A stretch of DNA of 64,000 nt from Longibaculum muris (lineage in GTDB: Bacteria; Bacillota_I; Bacilli_A; Erysipelotrichales; Coprobacillaceae): NCBI RefSeq assembly GCF_004343035.1, contig NZ_SMCQ01000010.1:1-64000 (forward strand), written 5' to 3'. Each line of letters opens with the position of its first letter. The stretch's first letter is position 1. The notes under the pieces are model-generated. The model was not told the origin of the DNA. It searched no databases and saw only the letters and a list, made by a program, of their open reading frames with translations. Shown piece by piece: positions 55,601-62,314 of the stretch. A program made the translations under genes and the position numbers.

Positions 55601-55671
55601 TTATTGATTTTGTAATGCGTAGAGTTTTAAATCGTGTCAATATGGTCGAATCTTTAAAGAGTATTGAATAG
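52606..55671 (+). CDS. FtsX-family ABC permease with coiled-coil ectodomain
   Basis: A 1021-residue permease. A helix at about 22-42 is followed by a large extracytoplasmic region with a MacB-type beta domain (about 60-230) and a long Lys/Glu/Gln-rich coiled coil (about 260-465). Three helices (about 490-620) form the first FtsX domain; a second helix, ectodomain and three-helix FtsX unit fill 670-1010. This is the two-FtsX-domain, single-chain type. Such transporters move or extract lipids, lipoproteins or peptides, or transmit signals to wall hydrolases; the substrate is unknown. Confidence 0.88.
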   Translation: MVKQKKSMYWRNLWKSIFASKARFLSIFSIVFLGAAFFAGLRNTPGTMTKTMDAYLDKHNYSDLTYIASLGFSQDDIAAIKDIEGIDKIEYGYQFDALKKTHDQLEGVKVYTSQTFDTKMINHPDLIEGRFPKQSDECVIDNELAKSGTKIGQKIDISNKQGEKSFTVVGIINDVRYIAKTNRGTNSLGDGTNSGFIEILNTDNAFLAMPDELYDLRDEGVLYNQISITVKGAKKENVFTQAYDDFIETLNTKVKSTLSLRMSNLYEKLTRDAQKKLDDAKKEYDKGYKTYTESKNTFDSKILEAKIQLINAKITLADKEMEYIKAQSMASSQAQDMLDTMKKTSDELKKNLEDLKKQLEGYQENPPEKIPHEVIDEVNKTIKEIQDVQTSLKTATSSIDGMFQLNEASIQIQKAKLQIQQNENKLALEELKTNQQLTQAKDKLDKAHSQISEAQDKVNEIPKGKLYTLTNHQNAGLVNYESNKDSISSIADIFPLMFFLVSALVSLTTMTRMVEEQRSQSGTLRALGYSKWDVIKQYIVYVIFATFFACALGIVLGTQFFPRIIYYLYNLMLFQVDAKTLIYSSQAVAFQTFFISVFVTMAATLFVCMSELNLMPAVLMRPKAPKLGKRIVLERITFIWKRLSFNQKVTMRNIFRYKKRFFMSIIGIAGCTALIITGFGVKHSVSAVVDKQYHDVLKYDALVRLDDSISTSEAKKYQKNLLQRDAVNNVEYVLNQSIDILKNKEDLYGTLVVYQSMENISNFVNFKDYKTGKKLVLDDDGVILSAKTAELLDVEVNDTMDIELSGTKYNVKISGIMENYFMNYVYMSQNLYESVTAQDLKVNNAFLTMKKMDQSYKTSLEKYMKEKNYGNLSYINNIGEEFDNQVQSVDLVIIILIVCAGALNFIVLYNLTNINIQERKSEIATIKVLGFRRKEVYDYIFRENVILSIIGSLLGTVFGYLLHRFIIRTVELDVTMFVRSLNFTSYIFAIIITLGFTLFIDFVMRRVLNRVNMVESLKSIE

Positions 55672-55718
55672 AAAAGATGGTCTTGATTAGTGAATATCAA
55701 GACCATCTATTTTTTTGA
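55671..55718. terminator. bidirectional terminator overlapping the CmpB-family gene
   Basis: AGATGGTCTTGAT (55675-55687) pairs perfectly with ATCAAGACCATCT (55696-55708); T-runs on both sides. The stop codon of the minus-strand gene lies in the loop. Confidence 0.88.
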
Positions 55719-56187
55719 TTTGAAGGCAATCAATATAGGCTTTTAATAAAAATGATAGATAAATTAAAGCAATTAGACAATTGGTATCATTAATCAAATG
55801 TAAAGAAACAAAGAAGGGATGAATATATTGAATAAAGCATAGACTTAAAAAACACCACATTAGAAAATAAAACAAACAAATACGTCCTTGGTAATGAAAA
55901 TGATGTTTTGAATAATCCCAGCATTTTGTTTGAAAGCTTTTTTCAATATAATGACTTGCAAGATATTCTAACAAAGTCATAGCTATACCACCAATGAAAA
56001 AAGAAAGTAAGAAGGAATTTTTAAGATAAGGGGATAAAACAATAAGTAAACATGCACCAAAACCATAAAGTGGAATAAAAGGACCTTTGAATAGTCCTGA
56101 AGAAATGACACGACGAGATAAAAGCGAGACATAGATAGATTCCATCAGATAACCTAAAAAACAATAAATCGAAAAATAAATAATCAT
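55687..56187 (-). CDS. CmpB-family membrane protein (putative ABC-transporter type IV)
   Basis: A 166-residue membrane protein with about five helices. The start MIIYFSIYCFLGYLMESIYV and LFKGPFIPLYGFGACLLIV match the ABC_trans_CmpB family (PF06541), whose function is poorly defined. The ATG at 56187 has AAGGAG seven bases upstream; an in-frame ATG 21 nt earlier is unlikely. It stands alone, divergent from the NlpC/P60 gene. Confidence 0.82.
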   Translation of the reverse strand: MIIYFSIYCFLGYLMESIYVSLLSRRVISSGLFKGPFIPLYGFGACLLIVLSPYLKNSFLLSFFIGGIAMTLLEYLASHYIEKSFQTKCWDYSKHHFHYQGRICLFYFLMWCFLSLCFIQYIHPFFVSLHLINDTNCLIALIYLSFLLKAYIDCLQIKKIDGLDIH

Positions 56188-56214
56188 ATGATTCTCCTTT
56201 TTGTACACTCTATG

Positions 56215-56364
56215 AATTTCTTAAGAAATTATGACTAAATTTGACAAATTTGGCTATAATACAGCTATAAAATAATATTTATGAAAAAATATACAAAAAA
56301 AGTTAAATAAAAAAGTATTGATATAATCAATGTAATTTGAATTTCTTAAGAATTTCTTAAGAAA
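56215..56364 (+). promoter_or_regulatory. repeat-rich regulatory region of the NlpC/P60 gene
   Basis: The 11-bp unit AATTTCTTAAG occurs three times: at 56215-56225 (extended to a 16-bp palindrome) and in tandem at 56340-56350 and 56351-56361. The tandem pair places CTTAAG-N5-CTTAAG on one helix face, the arrangement used by OmpR/PhoB-type response regulators (CiaR and WalR among them). A separate dyad AAATTTG-A-CAAATTT lies at 56237-56251, with a TATAAT at 56255-56260. Confidence 0.6.
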
Positions 56365-56368
56365 GTTG

Positions 56369-56397
56369 TGGACTTTTTGTGAACGTTGTCTTATAAT
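56369..56397 (+). promoter_or_regulatory. proximal promoter of the NlpC/P60 gene
   Basis: TGGACT (56369-56374, 4/6), 17 nt, TATAAT (56392-56397). The tandem repeats end eight bases upstream of the -35 box. Confidence 0.6.
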
Positions 56398-56431
56398 ACT
56401 AAGTGGGTATATTATTGAAAGGAGGAAACGA

Positions 56432-57892
56432 ATGGATAGTAATATTAAGGCGAACTTATTAGAAAATTTGCAAGAACATGTTATTAATCGTAAAGCCATG
56501 TTTATTCCAATGTTGTTTGTTTCAACATTTGGTTTAGTTGGTTATGCCGCTGTTGATAAAGAAGCTCCTGTTATTGATTCTAATAAAGTAGAGGTTCTTT
56601 ATGGAACAAAACTTGATAAAAGTATGTTTGCTATTTCTGATAATCGTGATACCCTAGACAGTATTGATGTCAAAATCAATGATAAGTCATATGATCCTTA
56701 TCAGTTGGGTATATATAACGTTGAAGTAAGTGCAACTGACATGTTCTCTAATACGCAATCAAAGGTTGTTCAAGTTGAAGTTGTTGATAAAACTGCTCCA
56801 GAATTGAAGCCTGTCGGAAAGAGTAATGGATATGTTGTAAATGTTGAAGTTAATGGCAGCAAAGATATTACAAAATACATTAAAGCAACAGATAATGTTG
56901 ATGGTGATGTTACTCCGTTCATCGAAACAAACAAGAAGCTTGATACGTCTCGTTTAGGGACTCAAACAATTCAATTGAATGTTTCTGATGCAGCTGGAAA
57001 TCAAACCCAAAAGACATTTGAGTTCTATGTATCTGATACAATTGCACCAAAGATTCAACATAAAAAAGGGTCAACAGTAACTGTTGACTATGGTTCAAAG
57101 TTTAGCTATTCAGATTATGTTGGTATTACTGATAACTTTGATAAGAAGGTAACATCTATTAAAGTAGATGGTAAAGTCGATACAAAGAAAATTGGTAAGA
57201 CAACATTGAATATCACTGCTGTGGATTCATCTGGTAATGAATCTAAGGCAAAATTAAATGTAGAGGTTAAAGATATTAGTGCTCCAAAATTAAGCTTATC
57301 TAAGAGCTCAGTTACAATTACAAAAGGTAAGAGTTTCTCAGCTAAGAAATATTTGGAAAGTGCCATTGATAACAAAGATGGAAATTTAACTTCAAAAGTA
57401 AAAATTAGTAGTTCTGTCAATACAGACAAAGCTGGTAAGTATACAGTCAAATATACCGTCGCTGATGCTGCTGGCAACAAAACAACTAAGACATTAAGTG
57501 TCAAAGTAGAAAATCCAATTCCTACTCATGCAGGTGTTGCATCTAGTGCATTAAGCCGAGTTGGAAGTAGATATGTAACTGGTGGTAATGGACCAAGAGC
57601 ATTCGATTGTTCTGGCTTAACACAATGGGCTTATAGACAAAATGGAATTTCTATTCCAAGAACAGCTGCTGCTCAATATGGAGCAACATCTCGTGTGTCT
57701 AAGTCAAGTTTAAAAGCAGGAGACTTAGTTTTCTTTAGAGGAACAACAGGTCGTGGTGGAATTACTCACGTAGGTATCTATGTTGGAGGTGGACGTTTCG
57801 TTCATGCTGGAACATCTCGTACAGGTGTTACAACTGCTAATTTAAATAGTTCTTACTGGTCAAGCCATTGGGCTGGCGGTGGAAGAAAATAG
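56432..57892 (+). CDS. secreted NlpC/P60 peptidoglycan hydrolase with bacterial Ig-like repeats
   Basis: A 486-residue exported wall hydrolase. A hydrophobic segment (about 24-42, MFIPMLFVSTFGLVGYAA) acts as signal or anchor. Four or so DUF5011/Ig-like repeats of about 80 residues follow, each with motifs such as KVVQVEVVDKTAPELK and DAAGNQT/DSSGNES. The C-terminal NlpC/P60 domain (about 368-486) has Cys393 (FDCSGL), His446 (THVGIY) and a third polar His in RFVHAG. It cuts D-Glu-diamino-acid bonds in stem peptides. ATG 56432 with AAAGGAGGA is chosen. Expression is probably controlled through the repeats upstream. Confidence 0.92.
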   Translation: MDSNIKANLLENLQEHVINRKAMFIPMLFVSTFGLVGYAAVDKEAPVIDSNKVEVLYGTKLDKSMFAISDNRDTLDSIDVKINDKSYDPYQLGIYNVEVSATDMFSNTQSKVVQVEVVDKTAPELKPVGKSNGYVVNVEVNGSKDITKYIKATDNVDGDVTPFIETNKKLDTSRLGTQTIQLNVSDAAGNQTQKTFEFYVSDTIAPKIQHKKGSTVTVDYGSKFSYSDYVGITDNFDKKVTSIKVDGKVDTKKIGKTTLNITAVDSSGNESKAKLNVEVKDISAPKLSLSKSSVTITKGKSFSAKKYLESAIDNKDGNLTSKVKISSSVNTDKAGKYTVKYTVADAAGNKTTKTLSVKVENPIPTHAGVASSALSRVGSRYVTGGNGPRAFDCSGLTQWAYRQNGISIPRTAAAQYGATSRVSKSSLKAGDLVFFRGTTGRGGITHVGIYVGGGRFVHAGTSRTGVTTANLNSSYWSSHWAGGGRK

Positions 57893-57899
57893 CAAACCA

Positions 57900-57936
57900 C
57901 TAAACGGATAGATGAATTTCTATCCGTTTTCTTTTG
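57900..57936 (+). terminator. terminator of the NlpC/P60 gene
   Basis: AAACGGATAG (57902-57911) pairs with CTATCCGTTT (57920-57929); TTCTTTT follows. Confidence 0.87.
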
Positions 57937-57952
57937 CTTATTGATAGAATGA

Positions 57953-57981
57953 TTGAAAAAAGCAGGGGATGACGATATAAT
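57953..57981 (+). promoter_or_regulatory. promoter of nnr
   Basis: TTGAAA (57953-57958), 17 nt, TATAAT (57976-57981). Confidence 0.75.
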
Positions 57982-58002
57982 GAAGAAAAAGAGGTGGAGA
58001 TA

Positions 58003-59490
58003 ATGAAAATTGGAAGTAGTCAATTTATGAAACAATATGATGAATATCTCTTAAATCATGGTTATCAAATTAATGAATTGGTTGATAAAGCAAGTGATTG
58101 TTTAATTAAACATATGCATGGACAACGTTATTGTCTATTATGTGGTCCAGGTAATAATGGGGCTGATGGATTATCTTTAGCTATTAAATTATTTTTACAG
58201 GGGAAACAAGTGACTGTTTATATTTTTGAAGATCAAAATCATCTCTCACAAGCAAATCGTTATTATTTAGATCAATGTTATGCTTTGAATTTAGAAGTCA
58301 TTTTATTAAATGAAGATATCCTAGATGAAGTGATATTGCATATGAAAGATTGTGATATTATAGTGGATGCCATGTTTGGGAATGGATTGAATAGTTCACC
58401 ACGTGGTTTATATCAGATGGTTATTGAACAAATCAATCAATTATATGACCAAGAAATTATTGCTGTTGATATTCCTACAGGATTAAATTGTGATAATGGA
58501 AAACCTTATCAAAGTGTTGTCTGTGCGACACAGACAATTACTTTAACAGCCTTAAAAAATGGTTTCTTAAATCCTGATAGTACATCCTTTACTGGTCAGG
58601 TGATTGTTGAAGAATTGGATGTTGAGGATGTGAGTGAAGAAGTTGGTCTATATCAATTAGCTGATCAAAAAATGATGTGTTCATTATTAAAAGAAAGACG
58701 TTTTGATGGACATAAAGGTGATTATGGACGAACATTATTGATAACGGGATGTCATGAATATAAAGGGGCTTCTTTATTGAGTGCCAAAAGCTGTGTCTAT
58801 AGTGGAAGTGGGGTTGTTACAGTTATGAGTGAACAAGCTGTGATTGATGCTTTAACTGTCTATTGTCCTGAAGTGACAACGCAATTAAGACCAGCTGTTA
58901 TGCGTAAAGAAGATTTCTTAAAATATCAAGCTATTCTTATTGGCTGTGGACTTGGTCAAAGCATTGATAGTTATCGTCATGTGATTGATGTTTTTTCTAT
59001 GTCACATCAACCACTGGTTGTTGATGCAGATGCTTTAACTATTTTATCAAGTAATTTAGATTTATTAAAAAATCAGGAACGGGATATTATTTTAACCCCT
59101 CATATGGGAGAATTTAGACGTTTATGTGAATTTGATGAACATTCTGATATGTTGTTTGTGGCTAGAAATTTTGCATTAAAGCATCATGTTATTTTGGTTT
59201 TAAAAGGTCCTTATACGATTGTTACTGATGGTCAAGAATCTTATCGTATTTTTGCTGGGAATAAAGCGATGGCAAGTGGGGGCATGGGGGATACTTTAGC
59301 GGGTATTATTACCAGTCTCTTAGGACAAGGCTATGGTGGTTTACAGGCGGCTATGTTAGGGGTTTATATTCATGGTCGTGCAGGTGATTGTTTAGCTAAT
59401 GATGCTTATACAATCATTCCTTCCAAGCTTATTGATGTGATTCCTCAAACAATGTTACAAATGATCTATGAAAAAAATGACTTATCTTAA
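58003..59490 (+). CDS. nnr: bifunctional NAD(P)HX epimerase/dehydratase
   Basis: A 495-residue metabolite-repair enzyme that restores damaged, hydrated NADH/NADPH. The N-terminal domain (to about 210) is the epimerase (CGPGNNGADGLSLAIKL, VDAMFGNGLNSSPRG, IPTGLNCDNG). The C-terminal domain is the ADP/ATP-dependent dehydratase (HKGDYGRTLLITG, DADALTIL, LTPHMGEFRRL, GNKAMASGGMGDTLAGII). ATG 58003 with GAGGTGG upstream is used; a GTG nine bases earlier is in frame but overlaps the binding site. Confidence 0.94.
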   Translation: MKIGSSQFMKQYDEYLLNHGYQINELVDKASDCLIKHMHGQRYCLLCGPGNNGADGLSLAIKLFLQGKQVTVYIFEDQNHLSQANRYYLDQCYALNLEVILLNEDILDEVILHMKDCDIIVDAMFGNGLNSSPRGLYQMVIEQINQLYDQEIIAVDIPTGLNCDNGKPYQSVVCATQTITLTALKNGFLNPDSTSFTGQVIVEELDVEDVSEEVGLYQLADQKMMCSLLKERRFDGHKGDYGRTLLITGCHEYKGASLLSAKSCVYSGSGVVTVMSEQAVIDALTVYCPEVTTQLRPAVMRKEDFLKYQAILIGCGLGQSIDSYRHVIDVFSMSHQPLVVDADALTILSSNLDLLKNQERDIILTPHMGEFRRLCEFDEHSDMLFVARNFALKHHVILVLKGPYTIVTDGQESYRIFAGNKAMASGGMGDTLAGIITSLLGQGYGGLQAAMLGVYIHGRAGDCLANDAYTIIPSKLIDVIPQTMLQMIYEKNDLS

Positions 59491-59510
59491 AGATAGTCAT
59501 TTTTTTTGAT
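59472..59510. terminator. bidirectional terminator between nnr and the GGDEF gene
   Basis: AAAATGAC and ATCTT pair with AAGAT and GTCATTTT around one bulged T, with A/T runs on both sides. It overlaps the stop codons of both convergent genes. Confidence 0.78.
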
Positions 59511-61083
59511 AACTTTCAAATGCTCCATTGTGGGTCTTTTTAGCCATGTATAAAGCTTGATCAGCCTTTTTCGCGAGCTCACTATAATTATCACCATGCT
59601 TAACAACAATGGCTCCAGATGAAATAGAAATAACTGGCATATTTCTTCTTTTGGCTTCTTTTTCAATTGAATCATTGATATCCTGAATAATCTTTTTAGC
59701 AACATGATAATCATCAATGTTGGCAATAAATATAGCAAATTCATCACCATGTAAACGAGATGCCAAGTCAATTGTACGAATACGGCCAATAATCATTTGC
59801 GCACAAAGCTTTATCACTTCATCACCAATCATATGTCCATAAGTATCATTAACATATTTAAAACGATCACCATCAATCATTATTAAAATCCCACAATCCT
59901 CATCACTCATCGTATGAATTTGATTAATTACTGATTTACGGAACGATTTTTCATTCATCATTCCTGTGAGTTCATCAATCGCAGCCGCTTTTTGAGCGGC
60001 ACTTAAAGCAATCTCTAAACGCTTTTGCGTTTGCCCTAATTCAACATAGGCTGCCTTTAATTCACGATTCTTTGCTTCTTTACTTATTCTATTTAAAATA
60101 TAAATACAAACAAATTCTAATATCAGCATCGGAATTAACCAGATTGACATTGTTTCTTGTAACAATGTCAATAGGGGAATAGACATTAAAATATGATAAT
60201 CGTCACCCTTTAATAAGTAATTATAATAATAAGTATGATTGAATTTGTAAAGCTGTGCTTGTTGAGGTTTTTTTGTTAAATGCTGATAATCTTCATGAAA
60301 CTCTTGTTGGAAGTTATAAAAAGATTGAGCTGAATCCATCTGTTCCTTTAATTTTTCAATCTCCTCATCAACAGTTGTTTTCGCTAATGTTTCTTTTACA
60401 TCATCAATCACTTGTTTATCCTCTTGTAATGAGGCATTTAAATTTCCCCCTAAATATTTTTCTTCACTACTTCCAATAATTGTTCCAGCTTTATCAAAAA
60501 TCATGATTTGTTCATTATCATAACGACTTAAAGTATGAACAATCTTTTGAATATTTCCCATTTTAATATCATAGGCAAAGACGGTTTTTCCATCACTTTG
60601 AAGTTGTGAAATGGTAGAAAGCACATAATGATTGGCATAACTCATATAAGGAGGGGTAAAAACAATCTTACCTTTTTCTTTTATTGCATTCTTATACCAA
60701 GGACGTTCTTTAGCATTATAACCTGTATTAACGTATTGTTCATAAGGCGTATCCCAGCTATAAAGATAACGATCTTGATAGTACATGTATAAACCATCAA
60801 AGGTCTCTCCTTCAATTTGTAACATTTTTTTATCAATGCTTTTTAAATACTTCCAAATCTCATCGGGGCGAGGATGATCTTGGATTTCATTTGTTAACAT
60901 TTGAGAAAACAATTGAAATGAATGTGTATAATGACTCATGGTATCTTTAACCTCATCTTGATACTCTTGACTATGCACATCAAAAATCTTTTGTATTGCT
61001 TGTGTTTCTTGATGGTATACAAATATCATTGCAATGATATTAACAATGATAAAGATGCTAATATACCAACGCTTGTTCTTCAT
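59497..61083 (-). CDS. membrane sensor protein with GGDEF (diguanylate cyclase) domain
   Basis: A 528-residue protein: helix at about 7-25, an extracytoplasmic dCache-like sensor (about 30-300, with RPWYKNAIKEKGKIVFTPPY), a second helix (about 312-335), a short coiled coil and a C-terminal GGDEF domain (about 365-528, DELTGMMNEKSF). The active-site signature reads HGDEF (His445-Phe449), with His in place of the first Gly. The inhibitory site RTID is present five residues upstream, in register. Activity as a cyclic di-GMP synthase is therefore likely but not certain. GGAGG precedes the ATG. Confidence 0.9.
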   Translation of the reverse strand: MKNKRWYISIFIIVNIIAMIFVYHQETQAIQKIFDVHSQEYQDEVKDTMSHYTHSFQLFSQMLTNEIQDHPRPDEIWKYLKSIDKKMLQIEGETFDGLYMYYQDRYLYSWDTPYEQYVNTGYNAKERPWYKNAIKEKGKIVFTPPYMSYANHYVLSTISQLQSDGKTVFAYDIKMGNIQKIVHTLSRYDNEQIMIFDKAGTIIGSSEEKYLGGNLNASLQEDKQVIDDVKETLAKTTVDEEIEKLKEQMDSAQSFYNFQQEFHEDYQHLTKKPQQAQLYKFNHTYYYNYLLKGDDYHILMSIPLLTLLQETMSIWLIPMLILEFVCIYILNRISKEAKNRELKAAYVELGQTQKRLEIALSAAQKAAAIDELTGMMNEKSFRKSVINQIHTMSDEDCGILIMIDGDRFKYVNDTYGHMIGDEVIKLCAQMIIGRIRTIDLASRLHGDEFAIFIANIDDYHVAKKIIQDINDSIEKEAKRRNMPVISISSGAIVVKHGDNYSELAKKADQALYMAKKTHNGAFESYQKK

Positions 61084-61162
61084 AATCTTTTCCTCCAGAC
61101 TCTATATCTATCATTATATTATCACAAAAATATCACATAATGTAGAAAATGTATATAACCAA

Positions 61163-61188
61163 ATAAAAAAAGTAAGCGAACTTACTTT
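61163..61188 (-). terminator. terminator of pgeF
   Basis: AAGTAAG, CGAA loop, CTTACTT (61170-61187), with a T-run on the minus strand. It contains the pgeF stop codon. Confidence 0.82.
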
Positions 61189-61952
61189 TGTGGTTGTTTT
61201 AATTTGATTAAGGTAATATTACGATGATTTGTTTTTTCTTTTCGATATGAAAAGAATAAATCATTGTTTTCAATTGTACAGTATGGAGAAATCGTTATAT
61301 TTGTCTGAGGAACGCCTAATAATTCCAGTTGTTTTTTAATCAAACCTTTACTATTAAGCAAATAAGCACCATCTTCTTTTTTGGTATAAAAAGAAGATGT
61401 ATCAAAAGACATTTGCTTAACCAAATCAATAATATCATCTTTGGCTTCAAAATTTCTTTGATCTATGGAAGGACCAATATAAGCATAAATGTGTTGACAA
61501 TCACAATGCTCATTTTCAATCAAATGTTTTGTCACTTTCCCAACAATTTCACCAACCGTTCCTTTCCATCCTGAATGAATTGCAGCGACGATTTTTTGAT
61601 CACGACAATAAAGGAGAACTGGACAACAATCTGCATGAAAAGTCCATAACCATAACTCAGGATCTCTGGTATACATGGCATCATAATTATCAAAGGCATC
61701 TTCCCTTGATAACATTCCTCTACCACCATCATTTGCTGTTACTTCTATAAAATTTGTTGTATGCTTTTGAAAAGTAGCGACCATATGATTTAAATCAGTA
61801 TTTAATAATTGAGCCAGTGCTTGACGATTTTTAAGAACCAAAGCATCATCATCCCCATGATAACTCATATTCATAGGTTGATGATTTTCATCATAAGCAC
61901 ATGTTGTATAGGCTTCGATTTCATCGAAGCAGCTCCAAGGTATTAATTTCAT
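61182..61952 (-). CDS. pgeF: PgeF/YfiH/YlmD multicopper-oxidase-like (laccase-domain) protein
   Basis: A 256-residue laccase-domain protein. The metal-site motifs TFHADCCPVLLY, AAIHSGWKGT and YIGPSI are present. Members act on purine nucleosides in vitro, and E. coli YfiH (PgeF) was described as a peptidoglycan-editing factor. In B. subtilis the homologue ylmD sits between ylmC and sepF; here it lies 36 kb away from that cluster, beside a coat-like gene. AAAGGAG precedes the ATG. Confidence 0.92.
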   Translation of the reverse strand: MKLIPWSCFDEIEAYTTCAYDENHQPMNMSYHGDDDALVLKNRQALAQLLNTDLNHMVATFQKHTTNFIEVTANDGGRGMLSREDAFDNYDAMYTRDPELWLWTFHADCCPVLLYCRDQKIVAAIHSGWKGTVGEIVGKVTKHLIENEHCDCQHIYAYIGPSIDQRNFEAKDDIIDLVKQMSFDTSSFYTKKEDGAYLLNSKGLIKKQLELLGVPQTNITISPYCTIENNDLFFSYRKEKTNHRNITLIKLKQPQK

Positions 61953-61974
61953 AAAACTCCTTTCATTTGCCCTT

Positions 61975-62001
61975 ACACTTCTTAGATTGTTTCATACTAT
62001 A
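61975..62001 (+). promoter_or_regulatory. SigK-like (late mother-cell) promoter of the coat-like gene
   Basis: AC (61975-61976), 16 nt, CATACTATA (61993-62001) matches the SigK consensus AC-N16/17-CATANNNTA. It is also close to the SigE -10 CATACAnT. No sigma-A elements are seen in the 68-bp gap to pgeF. Confidence 0.55.
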
Positions 62002-62020
62002 TATCGAAGGAGGGAAAAAT

Positions 62021-62314
62021 ATGTTTAATCAATCTTGTGGAAATCAACAAGGATGTTCATGTCAGATGAATTCAATGATGTCTGATTGTGGTATGGATAA
62101 TGCCCAAATGGCCGGTGGCTTTAATGGTTGCCCTAGACCACAACCATTAGTTGCACCAAGACGTGTTTGTGTTTCAAACCAAGTTACACGTGTTCCTCAA
62201 CCAGTTATTTGTCCAATTGAATGTCGTCGTGTGAACCATTGTATGTATTTTCCAGTATTCATTCCTCAATATGAACACACATTTGTGAATGCAGCTAACA
62301 ATCAACTTTATTAA
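62021..62314 (+). CDS. small Cys-rich protein, probable spore coat protein (CotD-like)
   Basis: A 97-residue protein with ten Cys and many Met, Asn, Gln and Pro. The N-terminal half (CGNQQGCSCQMNSMMSDCG) is Cys/Gly/Met-rich; the C-terminal half (CPIECRRVNHCMYFPVFIPQ) resembles CotD-type coat proteins. No enzyme or transport motif is present. The SigK-like promoter and AAGGAGG (62007-62013) support expression in the mother cell. ATG 62021 is used; an upstream in-frame ATG at 61967 precedes that promoter. The last 20 bp overlap the end of rqcH on the other strand. Confidence 0.72.
   Translation: MFNQSCGNQQGCSCQMNSMMSDCGMDNAQMAGGFNGCPRPQPLVAPRRVCVSNQVTRVPQPVICPIECRRVNHCMYFPVFIPQYEHTFVNAANNQLY

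Noticed and set aside
56340-56364. CRISPR-like short repeats before the NlpC/P60 gene
   Set aside because: Only three 11-bp copies, without spacers of even length or cas genes; they fit a regulator box.
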